From NCBI RefSeq assembly GCF_014529625.1, contig NZ_CP076039.1, positions 806,001 to 870,000 on the forward strand: 64,000 bases of DNA, read 5' to 3'. The notes beneath the pieces are model-generated. The model was not told the DNA's origin, did no database searches, and saw only the letters and a program-made list of their open reading frames with translations. A program made the position numbers and the translations under genes. Source of the DNA: Candidatus Pelagisphaera phototrophica (GTDB lineage Bacteria > Verrucomicrobiota > Verrucomicrobiia > Opitutales > Opitutaceae). Positions 16,944 through 25,442 of the stretch are shown here, piece after piece (the first letter of the stretch is position 1; each line of letters opens with the position of its first letter).

Positions 16944-18353
16944 TCAGCGATTCCTTGCGACTTCGGTTTCTCGAGCCGGATCGTAATTGGGATTGGGGAC
17001 CGGCATTTGGGCTGCCAAGGATGCTCGCCAGCGGTTGAGTTGGAGTCGGAGCTGATCTCGAGTCTTCAGATTGATCTCGGAGCTGTCGTGCGTTTCCGAG
17101 ATGTCCTTGTTGAGATTGTAGAGCTCTACTCTTCCCGTTTCGTGAAACTCAATGAGGCGCCAATTACCAGATCGGATGGCGCTGTAGGGACCGTCTCCAC
17201 CCGCATGGTAGTGGGGATAGTGCCAGAAAAGATTCCGACGGATGGTTTGAGTGGGTTTAGTGAATACAGGAACCAGACTCCTGCCATCCATGTACTCATT
17301 GTGGCTTGCGACCCCCGAAGCCCCCGACACTTCCAAAAAGGTTGGGTAGTAGTCAATCGTCATAATGGGCGTATCGCTCTTAACTCCCTCTGGAATGAAT
17401 CCTGGCCAGCTGGCTATTGCTGGAACTCGGACCCCGCCTTCGTAGGCGGAACCTTTCCCTCTCCGCAGAGGAAGGTTTTCGGTGAAGCTATCGTGTTTGC
17501 CATAGCGCTGGGTGAGCCCGCCATTGTCTGAAGTGAAGACAATTAAAGTATCTTCTAGGACGCCTTCGCTTTCAAGCGATTCGATGACGCGTCCCACGCT
17601 TATATCCAGGCTTTTGACCATGGCGGCATAAGTTGGATTTTTGTGGATCGCGTATGTATCCACTTTTTCATTAAAGTATTTTACGAGATCCTCTCTACCT
17701 TGAATCGGTGTGTGAGGAACATTGTAGGCGAAGTAGAGCAAGAAAGGATCGTCTTTCGCTTTCCGGATCTCCTCAATTGCCTTGTCAGTCAGATAATCGG
17801 TGGAGTAGTTTGACTGGAGCCTCAGTGAATTTACGGTGGAATCGTTGATGAAGTAGCCCCGGGTTCCCTGCGGCTTGTCATGGGATACGTCGAAGCCGTG
17901 AGCTGTCGGTCCTTGATTGCCCTCTTCGGGAAAGTCTAAGTGCCATTTCCCTACGTGGATCGTTTTGTAGTCATTCTCTTTCAGAGCCTCAGCTACGGTG
18001 ATGTGCCGTTTGTCGAGCCCCTTAGTCCATTCGGGGGTTTTCATCTGGGCATAAGGGCGGTTTTGGCCAGCAATGAAGTCGGTTAGTCGCAGTTTAGCAG
18101 GGTACATACCCGTCATGATGCTCGCACGTGTGGGTGAGCAAACCGTACAGGCCGCATAGGCATTGGTAAACGACATCCCTTTTGAAGCGAGGCGATCGAG
18201 ATGGGGAGTTTCGTAATAATCGCTGCCAAAGGAGCGAAGCCCGGTCCACCCCAGGTCGTCTGCCAAAAGCAGCACGATGTTCGGCTTCCGGTCTGTCGAG
18301 AAAGCCTGGGTAGCGACGAGCGCCAAGAGGGAAACGATTAGCTGGGTACGCAC
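16944..18353 (-). CDS. Secreted sulfatase (C-S-P-T-R)
   Basis: This 469-residue sulfatase starts with GTG at 18353 and a signal peptide ending near A-F-S. L-L-A-D-D-L-G-W-T-G-L-R-S-F-G-S-D-Y-Y-E-T-P opens the domain. The FGly motif is canonical in T-V-C72-S-P-T-R-A-S-I-M-T-G. G-K-W-H-L-D-F, V-P-H-T-P-I-Q and S-D-N-G-G-L follow, then the C-terminal A-I-R-S-G-N-W-R-L-I and E-L-Y-N-L-N blocks. It is monocistronic by layout: convergent with the aldehyde dehydrogenase side and divergent from the broken gene at 18589. Expected function is sulfate removal from a saccharide in the periplasm. Confidence 0.91.
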   Translation of the reverse strand: MRTQLIVSLLALVATQAFSTDRKPNIVLLLADDLGWTGLRSFGSDYYETPHLDRLASKGMSFTNAYAACTVCSPTRASIMTGMYPAKLRLTDFIAGQNRPYAQMKTPEWTKGLDKRHITVAEALKENDYKTIHVGKWHLDFPEEGNQGPTAHGFDVSHDKPQGTRGYFINDSTVNSLRLQSNYSTDYLTDKAIEEIRKAKDDPFLLYFAYNVPHTPIQGREDLVKYFNEKVDTYAIHKNPTYAAMVKSLDISVGRVIESLESEGVLEDTLIVFTSDNGGLTQRYGKHDSFTENLPLRRGKGSAYEGGVRVPAIASWPGFIPEGVKSDTPIMTIDYYPTFLEVSGASGVASHNEYMDGRSLVPVFTKPTQTIRRNLFWHYPHYHAGGDGPYSAIRSGNWRLIEFHETGRVELYNLNKDISETHDSSEINLKTRDQLRLQLNRWRASLAAQMPVPNPNYDPARETEVARNR

Positions 18354-18588
18354 AGGAATTGAAAAATGGATCTAAATCGACGTTCGGCAATTCCTAACCT
18401 GGTTACTAAGAGTATTTTAGGTGAATTCTTGTCTAAATCGGTGATTTCTCTAAGGCTCCATCGGGAATAGGCCTAGCTGAAGTGGGCTATCAATTGCCTA
18501 AGTGGGTTACGATTCGTTAAGGGCTTCTGGTCTCAATCAGCGTTCATCAGGTACTTGCGATTTTTTGGATAGGGGTAAGGGTCATGGT

Positions 18589-19335
18589 ATGGCCCTGATA
18601 CGCATACTAATTTTAGTTTCGCTACTTTTGCTGGAATTCAATGCCGCAGGTTCGGTAGAAGAGCTTGAACAATTAATTTCCACCAAAGGACAAATTGTGT
18701 TTGAGGACGATTTTGAGCGATCCGAGAGGGACGAATCAAAGGAGCAACTGGATTGTGGTTGGGTAACGAATAGCAAGAAGCGAGCCGCCGGAATCAAGCA
18801 AGCAGATTTACAGGATGGCTATTTGAGAGTCACCATGGCTCCTCATGCGAATCATGGGGTCTCGGTCGGGCATGACGCTCCGTTTGATGACGGTGTGGGT
18901 CAAGTAAAATTTCGGATACACGATAGCAAAGTTATCGAATTCAATTTTAATGACCCCAATTGAAAAGTATCCCATTCGGGCCACATTTGTCACGTAGGTG
19001 TGAAACCCAAGCAAGTGGATTTGCGGGATGGGAAGACGGGAATATTCGACTTGAAGATTCGGGAGAAAAGACTGGCGGGAGCATCTAAGGAAGAGATCAA
19101 CGCTCTAATGAGGGACAAATTTGCCTACCACGATGTCGATTTAGAGCTAGGCCGATGGTACGAATTGAAAATCTTGATACGAGGTGATGTTATGTCAGCG
19201 TGGATAGTTGGCGCTTCCGTGGGAAGTCTGAAATCTTACGGAATCGATCACGCTGTAAAGCAAAACATGGCATTCGCTGTTAGCGGAACCGCGGATATTG
19301 ACGGTCTGCGGATTTGGTCCTTGAGAACAGACTAG
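18589..19335 (+). pseudogene. Secreted concanavalin-like protein gene interrupted by one in-frame TGA
   Basis: An ATG at 18589, preceded by a purine-rich AGGGGTAAGG, opens a frame with a signal peptide (M-A-L-I-R-I-L-I-L-V-S-L-L-L-L). It then has V-F-E-D-D-F-E-R-S-E, a typical opening of PVC beta-sandwich proteins. At codon 125 (18961-18963) a TGA appears. The same frame stays open on the far side, through S-G-H-I-C-H-V-G-V-K-P, V-D-L-R-D-G-K-T-G, L-E-L-G-R-W-Y-E-L and G-L-R-I-W-S, to TAG at 19333-19335. Without the TGA it would be a coherent protein of about 248 residues. A recent nonsense mutation is most likely; sequencing error or recoding are alternatives. It overlaps the convergent DUF1552 stop by four bases. 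Confidence 0.75.
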
Positions 19336-20681
19336 GATTGCAGCTGGGAAAGAATCCCTGAACTGTCGGCGAAACGGTCCATATCGAGCCCCATCGCTCG
19401 AGCCTGGGTAAGCCAAAGGTTGGCAAGGGGTGTGGCTTCTGGACTATGGTAGTGCTGACCTGTTCTCAGGGTCCCTCTACCGGAACCAGCGACCACAATG
19501 GGCAGGTCGTGGTACTGGTGGGTCGACCCGTCACCGAGGCCGGAGCCATAGGTGAAGATAGTGTTGTCGAGAAGTGTCGATCCATCGGATTCGACTATGC
19601 CATCCATTTTTTGGACCAAATAGAGATACTGCTCCATATGGAATCGATCCAGCCGCTCTAGATCCTCTACGTGCTCAGTCTGGTTGTGAGACATGTAGTG
19701 ATGGCTCATGGGCTTGTCGAACAGACTATCGTAAGTGAAAGGCGTGTTCCAACGCTCGGGTCCCACCATGAAAGTGGCTACTCGAGTCAATCCGGTTTGC
19801 AAGGCGATCACCATGAGATCTCCCATGAGCCGAATGTATTCGCCTCTTGGGAGATAGGCTCCGGTTGGCTCGGGCATGGGCGTCTTGTCGAGCTCGCCTT
19901 TCATGCGGTCGAGCTTGTCAATCCTCTCTTCGATCGTTCGAATGGAATGAAAATACTCGGCGAACTTCTGCTGATCTGTGTATCCAAGATTACGATTTAA
20001 TGTTCGAGCGTCTTCAAGAACTAAGTCCGTGATGTTGCGGAAATTCTGGATTTCCTGATCACGGAAAAGCCGGTTGTACATCTTGCGGGGATCGCGGATT
20101 GACGGAGCTAGGTGGCCAGTGCCGTACCAAGACATGTTGTCAAAATACATCGACTCCTTATTGTCGCGATGGCTGTTGCAACTGAATTCCAAAGATCGGA
20201 AAGGCGTTTCGCGGGCGACGTTGTCTGCAATGATATGGTCAAGTGTGCGATCGAGAGGATAGGCGGAGGTTTCCACCGAATAAGGCGTTGCGCTGCTCAA
20301 AAAGCAAGAAGCGCATTGGGCGTGAACATCAGTGCCGTGCTGAAACTGCCTATCGAGTCCTGTGATTAAGGTAATTTTGTCCTTAACCGGGGCCAATGGC
20401 TGTAGTGTGGGTGTAAGACCCAGGTTGTGGAGGCCTGGCTTTATTTCCGGAAGGAATAGGGAGGCCATATTGCTGCTCTGATTCCCTTCGGGAACCTCCG
20501 CTTCCGCTTCTCCAGGAAAAAACGATCGTCTAACTACGCCGATGGGTACGTAGAAATAGGCCAAGCGTGTTTTAGGCAACTTCCTTGGAGCAAGCTTAGC
20601 TAGGCTCTCGAACCAAGGCAACGAAAGAGCTGCCCCGCCGGCGCCTTTTATGAAATCGCGTCTGTTGATTAGAGGATTCAT
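19332..20681 (-). CDS. DUF1552 domain protein, Tat-type signal
   Basis: This 449-residue protein begins I-N-R-R-D-F-I-K-G-A-G-G-A-A-L-S-L-P-W-F, a twin-arginine export signal. The body matches DUF1552: L-A-Y-F-Y-V-P-I-G-V, then I-T-G-L-D-R-Q near 107, D-V-H-A-Q-C-A-S near 118, T-L-D-H-I-I-A near 145, S-M-Y-F-D-N-M-S-W near 176, F-M-V-G-P-E-R-W near 305, and the ending block with G-S-G-L-G-D-G-S-T-H-Q-Y-H. DUF1552 proteins usually accompany DUF1592-type cytochromes, but here the neighbour is an RND efflux operon ending 90 bases upstream. Its partner may be elsewhere. The molecular function of the family is not known. Confidence 0.87.
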   Translation of the reverse strand: MNPLINRRDFIKGAGGAALSLPWFESLAKLAPRKLPKTRLAYFYVPIGVVRRSFFPGEAEAEVPEGNQSSNMASLFLPEIKPGLHNLGLTPTLQPLAPVKDKITLITGLDRQFQHGTDVHAQCASCFLSSATPYSVETSAYPLDRTLDHIIADNVARETPFRSLEFSCNSHRDNKESMYFDNMSWYGTGHLAPSIRDPRKMYNRLFRDQEIQNFRNITDLVLEDARTLNRNLGYTDQQKFAEYFHSIRTIEERIDKLDRMKGELDKTPMPEPTGAYLPRGEYIRLMGDLMVIALQTGLTRVATFMVGPERWNTPFTYDSLFDKPMSHHYMSHNQTEHVEDLERLDRFHMEQYLYLVQKMDGIVESDGSTLLDNTIFTYGSGLGDGSTHQYHDLPIVVAGSGRGTLRTGQHYHSPEATPLANLWLTQARAMGLDMDRFADSSGILSQLQS

Positions 20682-20771
20682 TGAAAAGCAATCGAAACTA
20701 TGTTAGCGTCGAAAATGTGCTTTAGGCAATCAGTTTTTTGAAACCGGTAATTCGGGAGAATCGCGGAAAAA

Positions 20772-23700
20772 TTAAGCATTACCTTCCAGACTTTCCTCTG
20801 ACTTGAAGGGCTTCCAATACCATTGCTTCGCTGTGGACAACATTGTCCCAAGGTCTTGGGCAACCAGAAGAGTGCAAGGTATGAGGAACAAGGTGATAAC
20901 AGTGGCGAATACGACGCCGAATCCCAGAGATACGGCCATGGGTATGAGGAACTGGGCTTGCAGGGAGGATTCCATCATAAGCGGAAGCAAACCAACGAAT
21001 GTTGTTAGGGAGGTAAGAATGATGGGGCGAAATCGTTTACCTCCGGCCTCAAAGGCAGCATCGCGGAGACTCATACCAGCTGCCTTTCTTTGGTTTACGA
21101 AATCGACCAAGACCAAAGAGTCGTTCACCACGACTCCAGCCAACGCTAGCATTCCGAAGATTGATAGGTAAGAGGGCGTTAGGCCCATGACCATGTGCCC
21201 AAGCAAGGCCCCGACGATGCCAAATGGAAGGGCGATCAAGACGAAGAAGGGCTGTGTCATGGATTTGAATGGGATCGCAAGAAGGGCGTAGAGGATGAAT
21301 AGCAGGGCTAAAGAGCCGATGATGGTGCGACGTCTCGATTCTTCGGCTTCGGCCACATATCCCATCCATTGGAACGACAAGCCTTCCACCTCGTTGCACA
21401 GCTCTTGAATTCGAGGCTCGATTTCTTTCGAGATTCCAACGATGTCTACGGTTTCGTCGATCGGCTGGGCCCCGATGCGAATGACTTCAGCTCGGTCGTT
21501 TCGCTCTATGTGGGTTGGAGCTTGCGTGAAGGTGACATCTGCTACGGTCGTCAGAGGTACGTCAGCTCCCCGAGGAGTGCGGATTTTGATACGCTCAAAA
21601 GTATACAAGGATTCGCGTTCATCTTCGGGCAATCGCACCATGACGCGAACGTCGTCGACGCCCTGCAGTATCCGTTGAGCCTGCTCCCCGTAAAATGCTT
21701 GGCGGATTTGACGCGCCAGAAGCTGTTGCGTTAGGCCCAGCTCAGCGGCTCTGGGCTTAAGGGTTACCTCCAGTTCATCTGCCCGAAAGTTAACATTGGC
21801 CCAGGCGTTATTGATACCCTCGTACCCCGATAGCATCGTCCGGATCTCGTCAGCGACTATCGCTTTTTCCTCTGAGCTCGGACCGCGCAGTTCAAGATTC
21901 AAATTATCCTCGTTATACTCGCCCCCTTGTTGGAGCGTGGACTCGGAATACACTCGAAACGTTCTGGCTTCGGGGATAGGCCCAATGATTTCAGCCCACC
22001 GATTGGCGATCACGCTATTGCGCGGTCCCGGCTCGCTTCTACCCTCCGGGGGAACGACTTCCACTTGGACGAATCCCTGAGACTGACTGTATCCTTTACC
22101 TGGATACTTAGCTCCAGATACGATAGAAACATTCCGCACCAGCGGTTCGTCCGTTTCCGGATCGACGAACTCGGTTTTAAGCTGATCAACCGCATCGACG
22201 ATTCTTCTAATGTAGCGGTCTGTGGTTTCCAAGCGGACATCGCCCGGAAGTGCCAGGATGGCTGTGAGGCGAGTGGTATCAACGCTTGGGAAGGACTGAA
22301 AACCGAGCCGCCCGCCCATGCAGTAACCGCCCATGAGCAATCCCATGGTTGCGAAAAGGCACAATACCGACCATCGATTGGCTACAGCGAATTTCAGTGC
22401 CGGTTGATAGACGCTCTCCGCAAATTGCTCCATGCTATTGGCGACCCGCGTCTGAAAGCGTCCGAACGCATTTTTAGTCGGCTTGATGCGCACGTTTTTA
22501 AGGTGCGCTGGCAAAATAAACTTGGATTCGATTAGCGAGAATAGCAGTACCGGGGCAACGATAGGAGGAATTTGCTTTGCGAAATCTCCCCAGACGCCTT
22601 CGAAATAGAGCAGGGGTAAAAAGGCGACTGCGGTTGTTATGACACCGAAGGTAACAGGCACGGCCACCTGTTTCGTCCCCAGTATGCTGGCCTCAGTCGG
22701 GTCCATGCCGGTCTTGAGTTGGGAATAGACATTTTCGCCTGTAATAATGGCATCATCGACAACGACCCCCAGTACCAGAATATAGCCGAAAAGGCTCATG
22801 ATGTTTGCCGTCACCCCAAAGAAGGGCATGAGCAAGACGCCGCCGGCAAAGGAAATCGGGATACCCAACACGACCCAGAAAGCAACCTGCGGACGCAGAA
22901 AAATGCCCAGTATGATCATGACGAGGATACTTCCCTGAAAGAGGGAAGTAACGAGCGTATCCAAGCGGCCGCGTATGCTTTGGGACTCGTCTTTCCAAAT
23001 GTGCAGTTCGACGCCATTCGGAAATCGATTGTGGGCGGTGTCTACGTATTTCCGCACCTTGTCAGAGATGCCGATGGCACTCTCTTGTCCAATCCGCATG
23101 ACTTCTACATAGAGAGCCGGCTTTTCGTTGAATTCGACGTATTTGGTGCCGCCTTCGAAACCATCGATGATCGTGGCTACCTCTCCTACGAGGACATCAG
23201 CCCCGTCTTTCGAGCGGATGGGAATTTTGGAAAAATCCTCTTCGGTGTATGCTTGGCCCCGGGTCCTGACCGTTAAGCGCCCGCTTCGGCTTTGAATAGT
23301 GCCGGCGGGCATATCGATAGAATTCCGGCGAATGGCGTCGGCTATCTGCTGGAAGGTCAGTCCATAGGATCGGAGTTTCCGCTCATCCGCTTCGATCGAA
23401 ATCTCACGAGCACGGTCTCCTTGAATGTTGATTCTGCTGATGCCCGGCATCTCCAGAAGATCATCTTGAACTTGGCGAGCGGCTTTGAGGAGGTCGTGGT
23501 CGCTCAAATGCCCCGAAACCGCGATCGTGAGTACCTCTCGCGAGTTTGCCGATTCCGGTATGAAAATGCGGGGCGGTTCGGTTTCAGCAGGAAATGTGTT
23601 GATGGTATCAACTGCGGCTTTGACGTCGTCCATCAAGCTGCGCAAATCTACACCGTCTTTGGCTCGCAGGTAAAAGCGGGCTCGCCCGTTGCCGCCGTCG

Positions 23701-23942
23701 GCGTTGAGTTGCTCAATTCCTTGGACTCTTTCCAAGGCGGTTTCAACCGGGATCAAGATGGCTTTTTCGATATCCTTGGGAGTCGCTCCTCGATATCTCA
23801 TATCCATCATGACAAGGTCCCAGCTCAGAGCGGGAGTCACTTCCAGCGGGATTTTGAAGAAGGCGGTGTACAAGCCGGCAAGGAAAATGCCAACCATGAG
23901 AAAGTTGGCGGCGATTCCATTTTTCGTGAACCAGCTTATCAT
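20772..23942 (-). CDS. RND efflux transporter permease (AcrB/MMPL-like)
   Basis: This is an inner-membrane proton-driven pump of 1056 residues from ATG 23942. The frame extends to 23999, but the later start M-I-S-W-F-T-K-N-G-I-A-A-N-F leaves a 5-base gap to the upstream gene and matches the family N-terminus. The protein shows the two-fold RND layout: TM1, a large periplasmic loop, a TM2-6 block with V-V-V-D-D-A-I-I-T-G-E-N-V-Y carrying the proton-relay Asp pair, TM7, a second loop, and TM8-12 with G-V-V-V-N-D-S-L-V-L. It forms an operon with the membrane-fusion protein just upstream. No outer-membrane TolC-type gene is present. The substrate is unknown. Confidence 0.92.
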   Translation of the reverse strand: MISWFTKNGIAANFLMVGIFLAGLYTAFFKIPLEVTPALSWDLVMMDMRYRGATPKDIEKAILIPVETALERVQGIEQLNADGGNGRARFYLRAKDGVDLRSLMDDVKAAVDTINTFPAETEPPRIFIPESANSREVLTIAVSGHLSDHDLLKAARQVQDDLLEMPGISRINIQGDRAREISIEADERKLRSYGLTFQQIADAIRRNSIDMPAGTIQSRSGRLTVRTRGQAYTEEDFSKIPIRSKDGADVLVGEVATIIDGFEGGTKYVEFNEKPALYVEVMRIGQESAIGISDKVRKYVDTAHNRFPNGVELHIWKDESQSIRGRLDTLVTSLFQGSILVMIILGIFLRPQVAFWVVLGIPISFAGGVLLMPFFGVTANIMSLFGYILVLGVVVDDAIITGENVYSQLKTGMDPTEASILGTKQVAVPVTFGVITTAVAFLPLLYFEGVWGDFAKQIPPIVAPVLLFSLIESKFILPAHLKNVRIKPTKNAFGRFQTRVANSMEQFAESVYQPALKFAVANRWSVLCLFATMGLLMGGYCMGGRLGFQSFPSVDTTRLTAILALPGDVRLETTDRYIRRIVDAVDQLKTEFVDPETDEPLVRNVSIVSGAKYPGKGYSQSQGFVQVEVVPPEGRSEPGPRNSVIANRWAEIIGPIPEARTFRVYSESTLQQGGEYNEDNLNLELRGPSSEEKAIVADEIRTMLSGYEGINNAWANVNFRADELEVTLKPRAAELGLTQQLLARQIRQAFYGEQAQRILQGVDDVRVMVRLPEDERESLYTFERIKIRTPRGADVPLTTVADVTFTQAPTHIERNDRAEVIRIGAQPIDETVDIVGISKEIEPRIQELCNEVEGLSFQWMGYVAEAEESRRRTIIGSLALLFILYALLAIPFKSMTQPFFVLIALPFGIVGALLGHMVMGLTPSYLSIFGMLALAGVVVNDSLVLVDFVNQRKAAGMSLRDAAFEAGGKRFRPIILTSLTTFVGLLPLMMESSLQAQFLIPMAVSLGFGVVFATVITLFLIPCTLLVAQDLGTMLSTAKQWYWKPFKSEESLEGNA

Positions 23943-23947
23943 ACCGA

Positions 23948-25282
23948 CTAATTCTGTTTTTCTTTTGGTTTGCTTGAAACGCCCAACGCTTCGAGCCATG
24001 CTGATTTCGTTAGGGCGTCGGGATTGATGTCTGGAAGAATTTCTACCTGGCCTCCCTCTGGGGCATAGCTCAGCTTTGTAGTGGCCATTAGCATACCATC
24101 TGGAATATCTGGATCGCGAATGATAACATGGTCTTCGTCTGCCCAGATTGCCACTATGGTACGATTATGCAGGGTCATTTTATCGGGATCCACTAAGTAA
24201 ACTTGATCCAGGCGCTTCACGCCTAGTCTGGGGAGAGGCATCACGTTTTCCAGAATTTTTCCGGAGATGGAAGCGGTAACCGGTTGCCCAATACGCAAGG
24301 GTGGCTTGCCGGAATGCAGTCCGAACGGATCGTCTACCTTGGCGATGGCGAAGAGTTCCAGCGAACTGGCGTCCAAGGCACCCTCGGTGCGGACGATTTC
24401 AGCTTTCCAGAGGGCCCCGTTTCCCGGGTTCAGGCTGTCGCTCAGTTCTACGTCTACAGGCGGGTCGCCTAGGTTTTCGGGTAACGCAAGTAGCGGTAGA
24501 TCCTCTGTAGAGATAGGAAGGCGAACTTCGGCATAGTCGGAGGCGAAGATCGTGCCGAGGGTGGAATTAATGCGGATAGCCTGGCCGAGGCCGACAGAGC
24601 GTTGGCGGACGCGGCCATCGAACGGGGCACGTATGCGAGCACGTTCCAAATCGCGTTGGGCCCGATCTAGTTGGGCGTTGGCGGATTTGACGTTGGCTTC
24701 GGCTTGCTTTAGCTGAGGAATACGCAGCACAAGCGGGTCGGGCTGTTCGTCCTCTTTCGAACTCAGGCGTTGCCAGTTTTGGCGGGCTTGGTCGGACTGG
24801 GCTTTTTCCAAGGCGTAGGAAGAAGTGGTCCGGGCTACTTGCGCTTCGGCATTGGCCAGGGTTGCTTCGAAGTCGGCGGTGTCCAACTCCACGAGGACGT
24901 CTCCTTCGCTGAAAAAGGCTCCGTCTTCGAAGTTGGGGCTGATGCGAACGATGCGTCCAGCCACTTCAGAATTGAGCGTGATCTGATCGTGGGGGCGGAC
25001 GTTGCCTTGACTTGTTATGCGGGTAGGGTATCTTTGGGAGGCCAGCTTGACCACTTGGGTTTTAATGGGTCGCGGCTCGGCTTTTCCTTTTTTGGTTTCC
25101 TCGGGTTCGACGGACAGAGTGAGATAGCCGAAAACGCCAATCGCCAGGATCAGAATGGGCGGAAGGAGGCGTACGAGAACAGAGAAAAGGTTTTTTGGGT
25201 TCGAAGGGTCGGATGCGCGGTAACCTTGCTCGCTTTGTGACGAGGTATCTTTCGGTTGAGAGCTGCTTTCTGGCGAGGGCAT
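23948..25282 (-). CDS. RND efflux periplasmic adaptor (membrane-fusion protein)
   Basis: This 444-residue protein has a charged, Ser/Gln-rich N-terminal tail of about 38 residues and one membrane anchor (L-L-P-P-I-L-I-L-A-I-G-V-F-G-Y-L). The order is then typical of adaptors: the first lipoyl half (I-T-S-Q-G-N-V-R-P and L-N-S-E-V-A-G-R-I-V-R-I), a helical coiled-coil hairpin of Ala/Glu/Gln-rich sequence (about residues 150-235), the second lipoyl half (R-I-R-A-P-F-D-G-R-V near 240), and beta-barrel and membrane-proximal domains. It would bridge the permease at 20772-23942 to an outer-membrane channel. It is first in the operon, with the permease 5 bases downstream. Confidence 0.92.
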   Translation of the reverse strand: MPSPESSSQPKDTSSQSEQGYRASDPSNPKNLFSVLVRLLPPILILAIGVFGYLTLSVEPEETKKGKAEPRPIKTQVVKLASQRYPTRITSQGNVRPHDQITLNSEVAGRIVRISPNFEDGAFFSEGDVLVELDTADFEATLANAEAQVARTTSSYALEKAQSDQARQNWQRLSSKEDEQPDPLVLRIPQLKQAEANVKSANAQLDRAQRDLERARIRAPFDGRVRQRSVGLGQAIRINSTLGTIFASDYAEVRLPISTEDLPLLALPENLGDPPVDVELSDSLNPGNGALWKAEIVRTEGALDASSLELFAIAKVDDPFGLHSGKPPLRIGQPVTASISGKILENVMPLPRLGVKRLDQVYLVDPDKMTLHNRTIVAIWADEDHVIIRDPDIPDGMLMATTKLSYAPEGGQVEILPDINPDALTKSAWLEALGVSSKPKEKQN

Positions 25283-25442
25283 GTGCAGGGTGATCTAAAA
25301 GAGAAGTGCGTAAGCTAGGGGTGACTCCGGGACTCGAATTCTGGTTGAGATAATTACGATAGAATACTGTTTTTAGGACACATCGAAAACGCTCGAATCT
25401 TCTTTCAGTCGATATGTCGGTTTTTATTAGTAAGAGCTGACC

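Noticed and set aside
18961-18963. Selenocysteine codon
   Set aside because: No GC-rich hairpin with a typical loop is apparent just after the TGA, and this protein type is not known to use selenocysteine. A nonsense mutation is simpler, though not proven.
23943-23999. Upstream start for the RND permease
   Set aside because: It would overlap the adaptor gene by 52 bases and add 19 residues not seen in RND N-termini.
20803-24027. Many + strand frames of 80-220 codons opposite the RND operon
   Set aside because: They are shadows of the permease and adaptor genes; translated sequences show no recognisable domains or signal peptides.
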